DNA of 64,000 nt, from assembly GCA_008704415.1 (NCBI GenBank), contig VXIS01000025.1, positions 1 through 64,000 of the forward strand. The letters are read 5' to 3'. The position numbers and the translations under genes were made by a program. The notes under the pieces were generated by a model, which searched no databases, was not told where the DNA came from, and saw only the letters and a program-made list of their open reading frames with translations. This DNA is from Sphaerosporella brunnea (Eukaryota > Ascomycota > Pezizomycetes > Pezizales > Pyronemataceae). This document shows positions 1-9,353 of this stretch, piece after piece. Position 1 is the first letter of the stretch. The number at the start of each line of letters is the position of its first letter.

Positions 1-687
1 GCAGATTACAATGTCGTCTGTTCTGGTGTGTGTTTGTCTCCATCGTGCCCCATGTGCCTCCTCAGCCGCGATGAGCACATGTGTCCAGGCTGAAAGTACC
101 GACACGCCAGTTTCATTGGCGACAGTGAAGCTTGAGAATGTGCCGGACCAAGCAGGTGGCCTCGAAATCGACACTCGCTGCGTGCCCATCGTCCAAAATG
201 GGCAGGCCCCTGCTCGCGTTGCCACAGCATCTCGCAGCCCAGTTTTTGGTCCTGCTAGCTGCTGCTGGGCTGGGATGTAGGAACCAGAAACAACCGCCAG
301 GTTTGACGGTGTATGCAACCACGTTCGGAGTGCCTGCGTTTTTGCGAATGTTTGAACCATCGGAGAAGGGTACTCCAGGGTGTTTATGACTACGAGGGTT
401 GGCGTAAGTTTAGTGATCCCGAACTCAACCATCTCCTGCAGGCTCGCGGCGCACCTCAAGGCGGTAAACGTCCTGCTGATGGCCAGACTTTCAGCCCGCC
501 GGCTAAACGAATTGCAAGAACAACAGTCCCTTCAAGCTCTCTGCCGCCACAGCGAGTTTCGGGTGCCTGCCGCCGTCACAACCGTGGATTGTGCGCTGCA
601 GGCTCAAAATGCATGTACCAGCATGTGTGCTGGGCCTGTGGAGAAGGCACCCACACGGCTTCCGCTTGCCCGCAGGCTCAGCAATAG
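1..687 (+). pseudogene. Gag-like cysteine-rich region of the tyrosine-recombinase element (partial)
   Basis: The reading frame starting at base 1 shows a Cys-rich stretch (CxxxC, CPMC and a late HMC) before a TGA at 109-111. Further on, an ATG at 313 opens 124 codons in the same frame, ending with a CCCH-like and then a CCHC-like knuckle (CWACGEGTHTASACP) before TAG at 685-687. Nucleic-acid-binding knuckles directly upstream of a reverse transcriptase indicate Gag. The region between 109 and 313 is not open in one frame, so the gene looks degraded or contains sequence errors. The start lies outside the window. Confidence 0.55.
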
Positions 688-747
688 GAACTAGGGGACG
701 TCGACTCGGAGGAAAAGAGATGGGTAAAAAATTTGCGGAAAAATTCA

Positions 748-2601
748 ATGTACAGTAGTAGCAGCAGATTGATTGACGAACCACCGCAAGTGGCCCGCAA
801 TAATAGCTCTCGTGTGCAGATTCCATACCCGATTGTGGACACCTCTGAGTTCTCGTCCCCCTTGGTGAATCCTGGACCCCTTCGTCCTGCTGCATGGTCT
901 CAGTGGCTCACCAATCACCCTGACCGCTGTTATGTCCGGACATTAGTTGATATTATCACCTATGGGGCACGGATCGGATATACGGGCCCCACCCAAACTA
1001 TTCTCAGTCGCAATCTGGCATCGGCAAATGAGTCACCCACAACCCTGTCCGCCGACATCTCCGCGCAATTTAGCAAAGGCCAGCTAGGCAAAATTACTAG
1101 TATATCCCTCCCACCGAAGTTCATCTCATCCCCACTAGGTGTTGTGCCCAAGTCTGATGGGACTTGGCGGCGAATCCACCACCTATCGTACCCGAGCGGC
1201 AATTCAGTGAACGACCACATCCCGCAGGAGTGGGGTACTCTTACATATACTACTTTCGACCAAGCCCTTCAGCTCGTTGCGGAAGCAGGGGTAGGCAGTA
1301 TCCTTGTGAAGCGCGATTTAGCCGATGCATTTCGTCATATCCCAGTTAGTCCACAGGACTGGTGGCTTCTTGGCTTCCGATGGGATGACACATGGTGGTA
1401 TGACAAATTCTTACCATTCGGCTTGCGCACTTCACCATTCATCTTTGACCTGTTTTCGCGAGGCCTCCACTGGATACTGCAACACGAATTCGGCTGGAGG
1501 GCAGTGCTGCACTACCTTGATGACTTCCTAGCAGTCATCGCACCGCACCTTGATGCAGCCCAGTATGCAGCGGATTTTAACAGTGTCTGTAGCGACCTGG
1601 GTTTTGCGGTTAAGCACAAAAAAAGCTACATGGGTACACGCACCGACTTTTTGGGTCTTGAAATTGATACCACAGCAATGGAGGCCCGTCTGCCATCAGA
1701 AAAGCACGCCAAGGCTCTCCTTCTGGTTCGAATGTATCTCCGTCGTCAAACTATTACACTCTTGGAGCTTCAGTCACTGATTGGGTTCTTGTCTTTTGCC
1801 GCCAAAGTGGTCCCGCTTGGACGTCCCTTCCTCCGCCGTCTCTATAACGCACTCAGCTGCTACTCTGATTCCGCGCGCCGCTCCGCATTGCCGCACCACT
1901 CCCAGCGAATTACACCGCAGATGAAACAAGACCTCCGCTGGTGGCTTGCCTTCCTACCGCAGTGGTCAGGCATCAGCATTATACGTCCAACCAGGGAGGA
2001 AGTCTTTATCTGGACCGACGCTGCAGGAAGGAAAGGTATCGGAGGATACCTTCTTCAGAATAAGAACCACCCGCTGAACCTCCTGGACCCAAGATTTGCC
2101 TTCAGCGCTCGAATCCCACGTCATTATAGAGATAAGCACATCAATGCAAAGGAAATGATGGCGGTTCTTAAGGCAATCGAATTATGGGGCCCACAGCCGC
2201 AGCTTCTAGAGGGCAAAAGACTCTTCTTGTTCATAGACAACACCGCTGTTGTTGGAGGCTTGACCAAGCATTCAATCCGCGGTCAGGCTATGGCACCATT
2301 GCGCAAGATTCTCCTTCTGGCCGCTGCCAAAAACCTCGAACTGGTCCCTCGCTGGATACCCACTGCTCAAAACACCCTCGCAGATGCCCTCAGCCGCCAT
2401 GAGTGGAGAAAGATTGCTGATATTTCACCACAGTTGACTCAGACCGCACTGCGTATCCCGCCGACCCACCCCCCAGCTGGTACCGTGACCTCCCTGAGCT
2501 TAGCCGGCCAGCCGCACGATATCTCTGGTGGGGCCTTAGCCAGAACACCCGCAAGACCTACGACACTGCGAGGCGTAGCTACACAACCTACGTCGCACTA
2601 A
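748..2601 (+). CDS. Reverse transcriptase / RNase H of DIRS-order element
   Basis: An open frame of 617 codons from the ATG at 748. The reverse transcriptase core shows the catalytic YLDD box (1513-1524) within HYLDDFLAV, preceded by LVKRDLADAFRHIPV. The RNase H domain follows, with WTDAAGRKGIGGY, NAKEMMAV, FIDNTAVVGG and the terminal ADALSR box. It copies element RNA into DNA. The frame is the same as that of the preceding Gag remnant: only the TAG at 685-687 separates them and the codons between are open. The 3' end overlaps the recombinase frame. No domain appears deleted, so this part may be functional. Confidence 0.85.
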   Translation: MYSSSSRLIDEPPQVARNNSSRVQIPYPIVDTSEFSSPLVNPGPLRPAAWSQWLTNHPDRCYVRTLVDIITYGARIGYTGPTQTILSRNLASANESPTTLSADISAQFSKGQLGKITSISLPPKFISSPLGVVPKSDGTWRRIHHLSYPSGNSVNDHIPQEWGTLTYTTFDQALQLVAEAGVGSILVKRDLADAFRHIPVSPQDWWLLGFRWDDTWWYDKFLPFGLRTSPFIFDLFSRGLHWILQHEFGWRAVLHYLDDFLAVIAPHLDAAQYAADFNSVCSDLGFAVKHKKSYMGTRTDFLGLEIDTTAMEARLPSEKHAKALLLVRMYLRRQTITLLELQSLIGFLSFAAKVVPLGRPFLRRLYNALSCYSDSARRSALPHHSQRITPQMKQDLRWWLAFLPQWSGISIIRPTREEVFIWTDAAGRKGIGGYLLQNKNHPLNLLDPRFAFSARIPRHYRDKHINAKEMMAVLKAIELWGPQPQLLEGKRLFLFIDNTAVVGGLTKHSIRGQAMAPLRKILLLAAAKNLELVPRWIPTAQNTLADALSRHEWRKIADISPQLTQTALRIPPTHPPAGTVTSLSLAGQPHDISGGALARTPARPTTLRGVATQPTSH

Positions 2602-3506
2602 ACGAGCCCATTGTCCGCCCTTTTCCAGCCACTGTACCGCTTATCTGCAATTGGGTAGCTTCACTGGCAGGCAGAGTCAAACCAAGGACCATCAAAAGCT
2701 ACATCACTGGCCTGCGCAGCCTACATATTGATATGGGACTGTCAACCGACGGCGTCTTCGACCACCCACGTCTTCAACGTATAATTCATGGTGCTCGGCG
2801 CTTCCATGGAGAAGCGGGTACACGGGAACGCCTGCCAATTACCCGCGATGTCCTCCTTAAGATCCTACAATGTCTCCCTCGCTGGCGGACCGACATCATG
2901 CAGGCCAACCTCTATACAGCCTTCTGTCTCGCCTTCGCGGGGTTTCTCCGGGTTGGCGAATTTACCTGGACAGAGTACCCCTCTAGCGATCCACTGGAGT
3001 TTGCCCGCTGGCATATGGCCTGGCGCTCAGTTGACATCCAGCCCGATCGCTTACTGTTGACACTGCCAGCCTCCAAAACGGACCCCTTCCGTCAAGGTAT
3101 TACACTTACCATTGCCCCCGCGTTGGACCCTGCATGCCCTTTAGCTGCATTGCAAAACCTCCGTACGGTCGGAGGCCAGGTTGACTCTCTCCAACCACTC
3201 TTTGTGCGCCCCAACAACCAACCCTTCTCCCGCGACTACGTGGTTCGCTGCCTCCGCTTGTGTCTGACCCACCAAGGTATCCCGGGCCACTACTCTGGAC
3301 ACTCCTTCAGACGAGGCGCAGCGACAAGTGCTCGCCTTGCCGGACTTACAGACCATGAGATCCAGCTGCTGGGACGCTGGCGGTCAGACGCCTACAAGCG
3401 ATACATCAAGGTCCACCCCGATCAGCTGTTAGGCATCTCGCGCAGACTACAGGGCACCAGGGTGGCCGCCCAGAACGCCCGGGCCGCCACCACCCACAGT
3501 GCGTAA
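2421..3506 (+). CDS. Tyrosine recombinase of DIRS-order element
   Basis: The frame is open from 2421 to the stop at 3504-3506. The first in-frame ATG is at 2733, but clear core-binding-domain sequence (SWYRDLP, NTRKTYDTARRSY) lies upstream of it, so translation must begin earlier or by frameshift from the RT frame, which it overlaps by about 180 nt in the -1 phase. The catalytic domain shows the R (GFLRVGEF), the HxxR box (GHSFRRGAAT) and the terminal tyrosine (YKRYIKV), preceded by LLGRWRSD. The enzyme would join the circular cDNA to the target site. Confidence 0.85.
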   Translation, partial: YFTTVDSDRTAYPADPPPSWYRDLPELSRPAARYLWWGLSQNTRKTYDTARRSYTTYVALNEPIVRPFPATVPLICNWVASLAGRVKPRTIKSYITGLRSLHIDMGLSTDGVFDHPRLQRIIHGARRFHGEAGTRERLPITRDVLLKILQCLPRWRTDIMQANLYTAFCLAFAGFLRVGEFTWTEYPSSDPLEFARWHMAWRSVDIQPDRLLLTLPASKTDPFRQGITLTIAPALDPACPLAALQNLRTVGGQVDSLQPLFVRPNNQPFSRDYVVRCLRLCLTHQGIPGHYSGHSFRRGAATSARLAGLTDHEIQLLGRWRSDAYKRYIKVHPDQLLGISRRLQGTRVAAQNARAATTHSA

Positions 3507-3574
3507 TACCGCTCATTTCGCCCCTTGCAACTCTTCTCCGACTCGCAGCTACGGGTCGTGCTTGGGTAGAGTTT

Positions 3575-3799
3575 GGGAGGAGTTCAGCCCGGTAGCCTGA
3601 GGCTCCTGGACCGGGTCGAGGGCTCTCGACGCTCGGCCTCCGGACTCAGCTCTGCTGGGCTAGGGGCAAACCTTCACAGATGCGTGATTCAGGTTTACGT
3701 GGGGATGGTTTTGCTTTGTTTGTCGATTTGTTTTGTTTCTATGTACGGTTATTTCGTCTTTTAGGGCTGCACGACTCCCCGCTGCGGAGAATAGACTAG
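3575..3799. repeat. Split direct repeat B1
   Basis: A 225-bp block repeated at 4061-4285 with one difference noticed (CTCCTGG versus CTCCCGG). It lies just after the recombinase gene. The spacer 3800-4060 would be A2 of the split-repeat scheme. Confidence 0.8.
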
Positions 3800-4060
3800 A
3801 TGGGCAGTTAGACTGCAAGCTAGTGGGTCGGAGCAGCGCCGAGTGTCTGGACGAGAGGCCAGGGGCGAGGATTCAGCTATAGTGCCGAAGGTGGAGAGTT
3901 CCTTTTGGCCGGCTTCCTATAAAGGAACCCTTCTCGGCGCCTCAAGGCCCTCCAGACCTCCAACACCTCGTCTTCACCTCGTCTTCACCTCGCCTTTCTT
4001 TTACCCACCCACCACAACCGCCTGGATCATCTCCCTGTAGCTCTGCCCACGGGCGAGGCT

Positions 4061-4285
4061 GGGAGGAGTTCAGCCCGGTAGCCTGAGGCTCCCGGACCGG
4101 GTCGAGGGCTCTCGACGCTCGGCCTCCGGACTCAGCTCTGCTGGGCTAGGGGCAAACCTTCACAGATGCGTGATTCAGGTTTACGTGGGGATGGTTTTGC
4201 TTTGTTTGTCGATTTGTTTTGTTTCTATGTACGGTTATTTCGTCTTTTAGGGCTGCACGACTCCCCGCTGCGGAGAATAGACTAG
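4061..4285. repeat. Split direct repeat B2 (right end of element)
   Basis: Near-identical second copy of 3575-3799. Similarity stops at 4285, which is taken as the right boundary of the retroelement. Confidence 0.75.
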
Positions 4286-4744
4286 TGCCAAGATTTTCAG
4301 CCTGAGAATTCTGCTTGTTGCCTGCGTCGACTCAGTCAACTATGCAATCCCACCTGCCTGGGCACTCGTAGAGAGCGAGAATGAGCACGCATAGCGATTG
4401 AGCATCTCTCACGCAATGTGTGGAAAAACTTCGGCATGCCGTCTCATACGATTTTTAACTTGTCTATTCAATTCGTTTTGACGGAAGAGAGCTTCCAAGC
4501 CGGCTTTATCGAGTTGGAGGTTGTGTCTCCACAAGCAGTCGACTGGCGATTGATCTGGCCTTGTGGCTACACCGTCAAACATCGTCGAAATCTTGAACTA
4601 GATTGTCGAAGAACGAAAGCTCTCTATCGTTGACATGCTGCATTCTTTATGGAGCAATTGAAGATTATGGCTCTTCGCTTTCGACACCTACAAAAAGTTG
4701 AAAAGTACCTTGACGGCGCAATTCTCACCAAGCACTCGAATAAG
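4286..4744. other. Stretch without recognisable gene
   Basis: About 460 bp between two transposons. The open frames are short and show no family motif I recognise. It may be target DNA or remnants of a further element. Confidence 0.4.
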
Positions 4745-4804
4745 TACAGTCGGGGAACTCGGGTGACGAGATGGCCGGGCGCCGACCGGTTGCGTCACAA
4801 GTAG

Positions 4805-6197
4805 ATGGGCGACAGAATTCTCTCTCGTTTCTCAACAACAACCATGCCGATCGATAAAACGACAGGAAAGCGAAGAGAAGCGACACTCGACGAGAGAATT
4901 GATGTAGTTTCTAAAAGAAAAGAGGGCAAGAGTTTCGCCCAAATTGAGAAGGAAACTGGGGTGTCCCGATCACAGGCGCAGAGGATCTACCAGCAGTGGA
5001 ACACCAAGCGCAAGATCAAACAAGCCCTGCGAACCGGACCGCCAAAAACGATGTCGGAGAGGGATCTACGACACGCCAAGAGGGTTGTTATGCAAAATCC
5101 GTCTGCGACTTTGGTCGACGTTGCAGAGCAGGTCCAATCACCAGTTATACCCCGGGTGCTGGGATGGTATCTACGCAACGAGCGCTGGTACTGCAGCCGT
5201 GCCAGGAGAAAGACCTGGCTGGATGCGACGCAATACATTGAGAAATTCGTCGAACCATACCTGGTGCCATTCATCTACAGTCTTTCTGGTGGTCCTGAGG
5301 ACCATCCAACTATTGAGGATGGTGCCAGGATACATACGTCCAAGCAGACCCAGCAGGCTCGTGAGGCATACAGTCTCACTCGTCTTGAGTGGCCTCCAAG
5401 CTCCCCTGACCTCAACCCTATCGAGAAATTCCCAAGCAGAGAGCCCAGGTGTACTACCAACTGATGTCCGGTCATGCGGTAACCAATGACTACCTGTTCA
5501 AGCGAAAACGACGAGACTCCAATCGATGTGATTGGTGCGACGATGACACCCCGCAAACGAGAAGTCACCTTATGTTGCACTGCAAGAGGTGGAAGGAACA
5601 GCGCAAGGATTTCTTCAAAGGAGTAGAAAGAATAAGGGGACGGCGCAGACAGAAGAGAGTGAGGGACATTTTTTGCGATGACAGGATGACGACGGTCGTG
5701 CTAAAATTCCTTAACGAGACCGAGATTGGAAGACGTACGGGTTAAGTCCCCATTAAGGGGCTGATACCACTGACTCAGGGTGTGTTTAATGGTGCGATTT
5801 GCTTTTATGTATTTCTTTTGTATGGGGAGCCCCAACAGACGGGTAAGACCGTGGGGACAGGATACCAGGTTTCTTATGTCCGTCATAGGCCTTTGGCCTC
5901 ACTCCGATTCGCAAGATAGGAGGCACTTGGGCTAACGCCCTCGTGTACGCTGTATGATTTAAAACAAAAAAAAAAACAAAAAACCCTATCGAGAATGTCT
6001 GGCCGCTCCTTGACGCTAAGATTGATTTGAAGATGACCAACCCCTCTACTCGCGCCCACACTGAAGGGGAGTTCATAGAGCTAGCACAGCGGTTGTGGGA
6101 GGAACTTGATTGGGACAAGGTGGACGGTATCATAGATAGTATGGCTAACCGGGTAAAAGCCGTATTGGAGGCGAAGGGAGGGCCTACAAAGTATTGA
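4805..6197 (+). pseudogene. Tc1/mariner transposase, internally deleted and interrupted
   Basis: The N-terminal part (from ATG 4805 or 4844) is a helix-turn-helix domain (KSFAQIEKETGVSRSQAQRI). Later come EDGARIHTS, which holds the second catalytic Asp, and PPSSPDLNPIE, which leads into the third acidic residue of the DDE_3 fold. The reading frame is then broken at 5427 and resumes at 5984, ending with TGA at 6195-6197. The region that should hold the first catalytic Asp, between RARRKTW and the EPYLVPF segment, seems absent: the two parts adjoin where about 100 residues are expected. The protein would be inactive even without the insertion. Confidence 0.8.
5428..5983 (+). mobile_element. 5'-truncated Tad-like LINE, 3' end with A-rich tail
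   Basis: The fragment opens in the C-terminal part of a non-LTR retrotransposon ORF2: YYQLMSGHAV, then a zinc-knuckle (CDWC...HLMLHC), ending with a stop at 5743-5745. A 3'UTR of about 210 bp follows, with a GGGC...GCCC stem and TATGATTTAAAAC, then an A/C-rich tail at 5961-5983. Target-site duplications of 12-14 bp (ACCCTATCGAGAA core; 5414-5427 and 5982-5995) bracket it inside the Tc1 transposase gene. It is a dead-on-arrival copy made by target-primed reverse transcription. Confidence 0.85.
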
Positions 6198-6387
6198 GCG
6201 CTTGTAAATAAACCCGCCATCACGTCGCTGGGTGTTTTTTTTTTTTTTTTCCTCGGCGTTCTGGTGTTCTGGCGTTGGTTGTTTTCTCGTTGTAAGGCAT
6301 CATTAACCGGGCGCATCTCGTCACCCAAGTTCCCCGACTGTAGTTCCCGTGAACTTCAGCAATCGCAATATACAGTCTTTTGAGTTG

Positions 6388-6516
6388 TTCGGGTGGCCGG
6401 AGGTGACCCATGAGATTGTATCAATAAGGGGGTGGACAGGATAAGGGTAGGGAAGAGTAGGGGGTCTGTCATGATCATTTACGGTCGAATACAAACAATA
6501 AACTTGATTACAAAGT
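6388..6516 (+). repeat. LINE-tail-like repeat, copy 1
   Basis: About 130 bp similar to 32290-32420, from GGGTGGCCG through TGACCCATGAGAT and CTGTCATGATC to GTCGAATACAAACAATAAAC. The end resembles the hairpin plus A-rich tails at 34456, 59501 and 60448. Probably a short 3' piece of a non-LTR element. The remaining sequence up to 6900 shows no supported gene. Confidence 0.6.
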
Positions 6517-6908
6517 CCTTTGAGATTTCTCCTTTGTCGCTTCGAGAGTATTTTGATTTAAATGAAGGGAGAAGGAGCTTGAAGAGTTCCTTGGGGAATG
6601 AAGATTGTATTAAGTCGAAGAGTGACCTTCCCGACCATCTGACATCTGGTTTATCTCTCCTACCTCCTTCTGAAGTCCTCATACTTGCTCTTGAACTGTT
6701 TTCATAGCCTCCGAGCCACAAACCTGGTCCGTCTGGTGTGCTCTAGTTTTTTCTCTCGCTACCTCCTCTCATCGGTCCAACCTTCTATTCTCCATTTTCT
6801 CCAGCTTTTCCAGCTTGCGAACATCCAATTCCATCACGCTTGCTATCCACTAAACGATCTGAGTTCCTCTATCGCCTAATCTCCGGAGTGGAAGCTCTCG
6901 GTTCCAGC

Positions 6909-7357
6909 CAGTGTTCTCAATAGCCAGCCCGCCCGGCCGGCTGCGTTGGGCGGATGTGGGCTGATCAAAAAGCCCGACTGACTGTTTGGGCTGATCAACA
7001 AGCCCGCCCGGCTGTTTGGGCTGCACAATGACGACAAATACGACCACCGTGATGTAAACTACTGCTATGAAATGAAAAGTACATAAAGTTGTTCGCCGTG
7101 TAAAATGATGACTAGGAGGAGATCACTAGATAGGAGTTTAGTATAACATCACAGACGCTGATAAGTTTATCGACGCCGATTGAACCCACCACTCGCAGTG
7201 GCCGGTCCTCACCGCAGATCACTCAAAACTCTGGCAGCCGGGCTGGCCCGACAGCAGGCTGGGCCGTTTGGGCTGATGCAAAAAGCCCTCCGGGCTGGCT
7301 GCTTAAAGCAGCCGGCCAAGCCCGCCCGGCTGTTTGGGCTGGCTACTGAGAACACTG
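6909..7357. mobile_element. hAT-type non-autonomous element (MITE)
   Basis: 449 bp with terminal inverted repeats CAGTGTTCTCA...TGAGAACACTG, extended imperfectly for about 25 bp on each side (CAGTGTTCTCARTAGCCAGCCC). It is flanked by a perfect 8-bp duplication GTTCCAGC (6901-6908 and 7358-7365), the hallmark target-site size of hAT elements. The interior is made of short GGGCTGRTTGGGCT-like and GCTGCTTAAAGCAGC palindromic motifs and has no transposase. Confidence 0.85.
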
Positions 7358-7494
7358 GTTCCAGCTTGCTATTGAACTCAGTCTTTACCTCAACATCTCC
7401 TCGCACCTTTATCATGTGTGTGCGTGTTGTTGGCAGCAGAAAATAGTTTTTGCTCAATAATCATGGAATACCCTTGTGGACGAAACTTTTTGTA

Positions 7495-7530
7495 ATACCG
7501 TATTGACTCGGCTATAAAGCCCTTGTCCTG
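7495..7530. repeat. Single terminal-repeat remnant of the CCGTATTGACTCGGCTA family
   Basis: The sequence TACCGTATTGACTCGGCTA matches the terminal inverted repeats of the elements at 44194-45823 and 50778-51121. No opposite end was found nearby, so this is a solo end or the rest of a decayed copy. Confidence 0.55.
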
Positions 7531-7623
7531 CTAAGGTAGATACATGTGTGCAGCCTACAAACAACGAAAAATGCAAATATAACCTTGGCAATTTTTAAAA
7601 ACTCCAAAACGCTAAAGATCCCT

Positions 7624-7625
<2 letters not shown>

Positions 7626-7662
<37 letters not shown>
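7626..7662. repeat. (ATC)n microsatellite
   Basis: Eleven to twelve uninterrupted CAT/ATC triplets in a gene-free stretch. Confidence 0.9.
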
Positions 7663-7664
<2 letters not shown>

Positions 7665-7832
7665 ACCCACAAATTCTTTTTCTGGGGAATAATGTTCCCC
7701 GTGATGAGTGCCTGGTTAAACGCCGCAGTCGCTAACCTCTGAGCGAAAAACCCGTCCGAAGATCGCTCCAAGCTATCCAGAGTAAGACTGTGTTGATTTC
7801 TCGGCCCATCACCTTGCGTGTAATCTTTGAGC

Positions 7833-9353
7833 TCACATAAAAACCAATTTACTCCCCAAAACTTCAGAAAAGCGTGCCATCGCCCACTGCCTGCCGGCAT
7901 GCATGTCGACTTTATTCTCTAGATCTAGGGTTGATACGTCGGAGCCGAGCCTGGTTATCAGAACAGGTAGAGGGCAAAGCCCTTGGAGCGGAACAGACGC
8001 GGTCTGATCGATATGAAGCGTGCGGGACACCGTGCAATCGACGCCCTTACGTCCAGGCACCACCGAATCTGAGAGTTTCCACTGCTGGAGCATTTTCAAC
8101 GCCCAGATTTTACGCTCGGCAGGCGCGTCCACAGTGATTTCCGCATTCCAAACGTCAGCTCTGGAGTGCACACCCAGGTGACCCAAAGTGATCGCCCTCA
8201 AAGCTTTCACTGGGTTTGCCGTTTCGCTAACGTGTGAAAAACGCGCCGAAATCGTTTGGAAACATCGATCTCCCATGCTTCCGCCAGATTTGTCGGCCCA
8301 GTTGAACACCGAAACGTCTCCAGTGGTACGAAGAACTTGCTCGAGTAATCACCTTGCCCTTCACCGTAGTCAGGTGTTTGACGAACACCCAGAATTCCCG
8401 CCAGCGAGTCGGCCCGGCCCTCTGGGCGAGTAGTGGTTCTCTCGGCAGCCAGCTTCACCACCGCCGAGGCCGCTACATTGAGCTTCCCACCACAACATGC
8501 CATGCTGAGTGGGATCCGAGAAAAGCTGGCAGTGGAAGGCAGGCAATTTGTTCCCAGTTTCTGTTGAAAACCATTGCACGACGACACGTAACGATCTCCT
8601 GAAGAGTCCAACCACGTGTTGCCCATCTGGTTTTCGCGTCTGACAGAAGGTCGAGCTTCGAAGGTCCGGGCTCAAAATCGTCCAAATACACTAGGCAAAC
8701 CTCGGCATGCGTATACCAATCTGCCATACTGGATATCGCCTCGGCCAATTCGGTGTGGTTTGACTTGTTGATACAGCACGTATCAATCCATAGGTACGTG
8801 TACTTCAGCTTCTCCGCCATCTTGATCGCATTAAGTAGCTCCGGTCGACCTGTGTGCTCATTCTGGGTGCTGAGGGTCTGGAATTGCGTTTCCAAATCGT
8901 CTTTGTCTCTTGCCGCTTTCTCCTTAGACATAACTACCTTAGACTCATCGAAAGTGATTTCTCTCCCGCCTGGAATCCAAACATGGGACAGCACAGCGTA
9001 TGACTTTCGACACAGCATCAGATCCTCTTCAGACTCGAGTTTCATTGTGTTGATCACTCTTGTGGGATATCGGGGGCGCTTCCTCTTGATTCCGTGGGTT
9101 TTGCTTGAGGCAATTATCGGCTTTGAGATTCCCCGTACATTGGACGTCTCCCACAAGCTTTGAGAAATCCAATAAGCGCGTCGTCTCTCTCCTGGCGAAA
9201 ATAAAGCCTTTCCTCCACCGACATACCCCCAAGGTTAGCAACCGCCGTCCCACCGTTATCAGGATCGTGATGAGTTGCGCAGTGGGAGGGTCGCTCTCCG
9301 CAAACAATTCGATACAGGAAATCAAGGCGCTGTCGGTTTTCAGGTACAAGCAA
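7833..9353 (-). pseudogene. HET-domain (heterokaryon incompatibility) protein, frameshifted
   Basis: Conserved HET blocks are spread over three minus-strand frames. From 9156: YAVLSHVW, then YLWIDTCCINK with a following MADWYTHAEVCLVYLDD, then RWATRGWTLQEI. Near 8545 the homology moves to another frame (AAERTTTRPE, ADSLAGILGV, DYGEGQ), and near 8345 to a third (VLRTTGDVSVFNWADKS). HET proteins trigger incompatibility or cell death after fusion of unlike strains. Two frame changes without convincing splice sites suggest a pseudogene, though sequencing errors are possible. A likely N-terminal piece (MSVEERLYFRQERDD) lies in yet another frame up to 9353. Confidence 0.75.

Larger units (their letters stand above)
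1..4285 (+). mobile_element. DIRS-order (Ngaro-like) tyrosine-recombinase retroelement, 5' end outside window
   Basis: Order seen: cysteine-rich Gag remnant, reverse transcriptase plus RNase H, tyrosine recombinase, then a 225-bp block that occurs twice (3575-3799 and 4061-4285) around a unique spacer (3800-4060). A recombinase instead of an integrase, no methyltransferase between RNase H and recombinase, and a B1-A2-B2 tail are the arrangement known for Ngaro/PAT-type elements, which integrate through a circular intermediate. The matching A1 repeat would lie left of base 1 and cannot be checked. The right boundary is taken at the end of the second block. Confidence 0.8.
4747..6340 (+). mobile_element. 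Tc1/mariner element with internal LINE insertion
   Basis: The ends are inverted repeats of about 27 bp (CAGTCGGGGAACT...GGGTGACGAGATG) differing at one position, flanked by TA on both sides (4745-4746 and 6341-6342). Inside is a transposase gene reading left to right, split by a LINE fragment at 5428-5983. Without the insert the element is only about 1.04 kb, shorter than usual for Tc1 elements, which agrees with the internal deletion seen in the transposase. Confidence 0.85.
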
